A stretch of DNA of 51,056 nucleotides, taken from positions 1 through 51,056 of the forward strand of contig JANXWA010000014.1 of assembly GCA_025351385.1 (NCBI GenBank), written 5' to 3'. This DNA is from Acidimicrobiales bacterium. Its GTDB lineage: Bacteria; Actinomycetota; Acidimicrobiia; Acidimicrobiales; RAAP-2. The notes beneath the pieces are model-generated. The model did no database searches. It had not been told where the DNA came from and saw only the letters and a list, made by a program, of their open reading frames with translations. A program made the translations under genes and the position numbers. Positions 51,008 to 51,056 of this stretch are shown here, piece after piece (the first letter of the stretch is position 1; each line of letters starts with the position of its first letter).

Positions 51008-51056
51008 ACAGCCCTTTTCGACAGTTGGCGCTCACGGCTCCGGCCTTTCTGCGAAA

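Overview
The window is high-GC bacterial DNA with dense, tightly packed genes on both strands, GTG and TTG starts, and many 1-4 base translational overlaps. It reads as an actinobacterium. The evidence is two tiny actinobacterial-type ribosomal proteins (bL37, bS22), the metG-tatD-X-rsmA-ispE chromosomal block, several promoters that look leaderless, an actinobacterial-style PHO-box array, a CYP125-like P450 and FadE-type acyl-CoA dehydrogenases. The Thr-rich secreted linkers and the absence of an Rpf at the rpfB position make me favour a deep-branching class such as Acidimicrobiia; that placement is inference. I see no prophage, IS element, CRISPR array or rRNA.

Layout. 1-2003: end of an unidentified gene, tRNA-Arg(CCT), about 700 bp of gene-poor DNA with a probable response-regulator remnant, an S51 peptidase and a small hypothetical. 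2082-4334: a DHA2 exporter with its MarR regulator and a palindromic operator. 4387-9553: MscL with a zinc-ribbon tail, a secreted GH3 enzyme and three small membrane proteins. 9578-13724 (minus strand): acyl-CoA dehydrogenase, NAD(P)HX repair enzyme Nnr, YbjQ-like protein, 6-phosphofructokinase. 13847-17923: Pit phosphate transporter, an NCS1 permease and a divergent PfkB kinase. 17979-22580: sulfatase plus haloalkane dehalogenase operon, TrmO-like protein, thymidine kinase and a 56-residue zinc-ribbon protein. 22602-26866: a PHO-box array and pstSCAB. 26924-31347: amidase, GNAT, carbonic anhydrase, AhpD-like protein, P450, NifU-like protein. 31383-34300: a second MarR/MFS pair and a second acyl-CoA dehydrogenase.

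34404-38788 is the most distinctive accessory block: a GT4 glycosyltransferase, a methyltransferase, an alpha/alpha-toroid protein and an opposing second methyltransferase, translationally coupled to a GDT1-type cation transporter. It resembles the four-gene methylmannose-polysaccharide (MMP) cluster of mycobacteria. 38798-44912: aminopeptidase N, adenosine-kinase-like PfkB, CtaG-like protein, two small membrane proteins, a GDPD phosphodiesterase and bL37. 44966-51007 is the housekeeping block rsmI, metG, tatD, X, rsmA, ispE, bS22. In it the place normally held by rpfB is taken by a secreted protein with two PASTA repeats, a Thr-rich linker and an RlpA/3D-type double-psi beta-barrel.

Themes across the window. 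Five of twelve convergent gene pairs end in one shared CTAG, so both stop codons sit in the same four bases. At least seven genes without a clear Shine-Dalgarno have a TAnnnT-like hexamer exactly six bases before the start codon. Both a low-affinity (Pit) and a high-affinity (Pst) phosphate system are present with candidate PHO boxes. A perfect 16-bp hairpin lies in the first codons of pstC.
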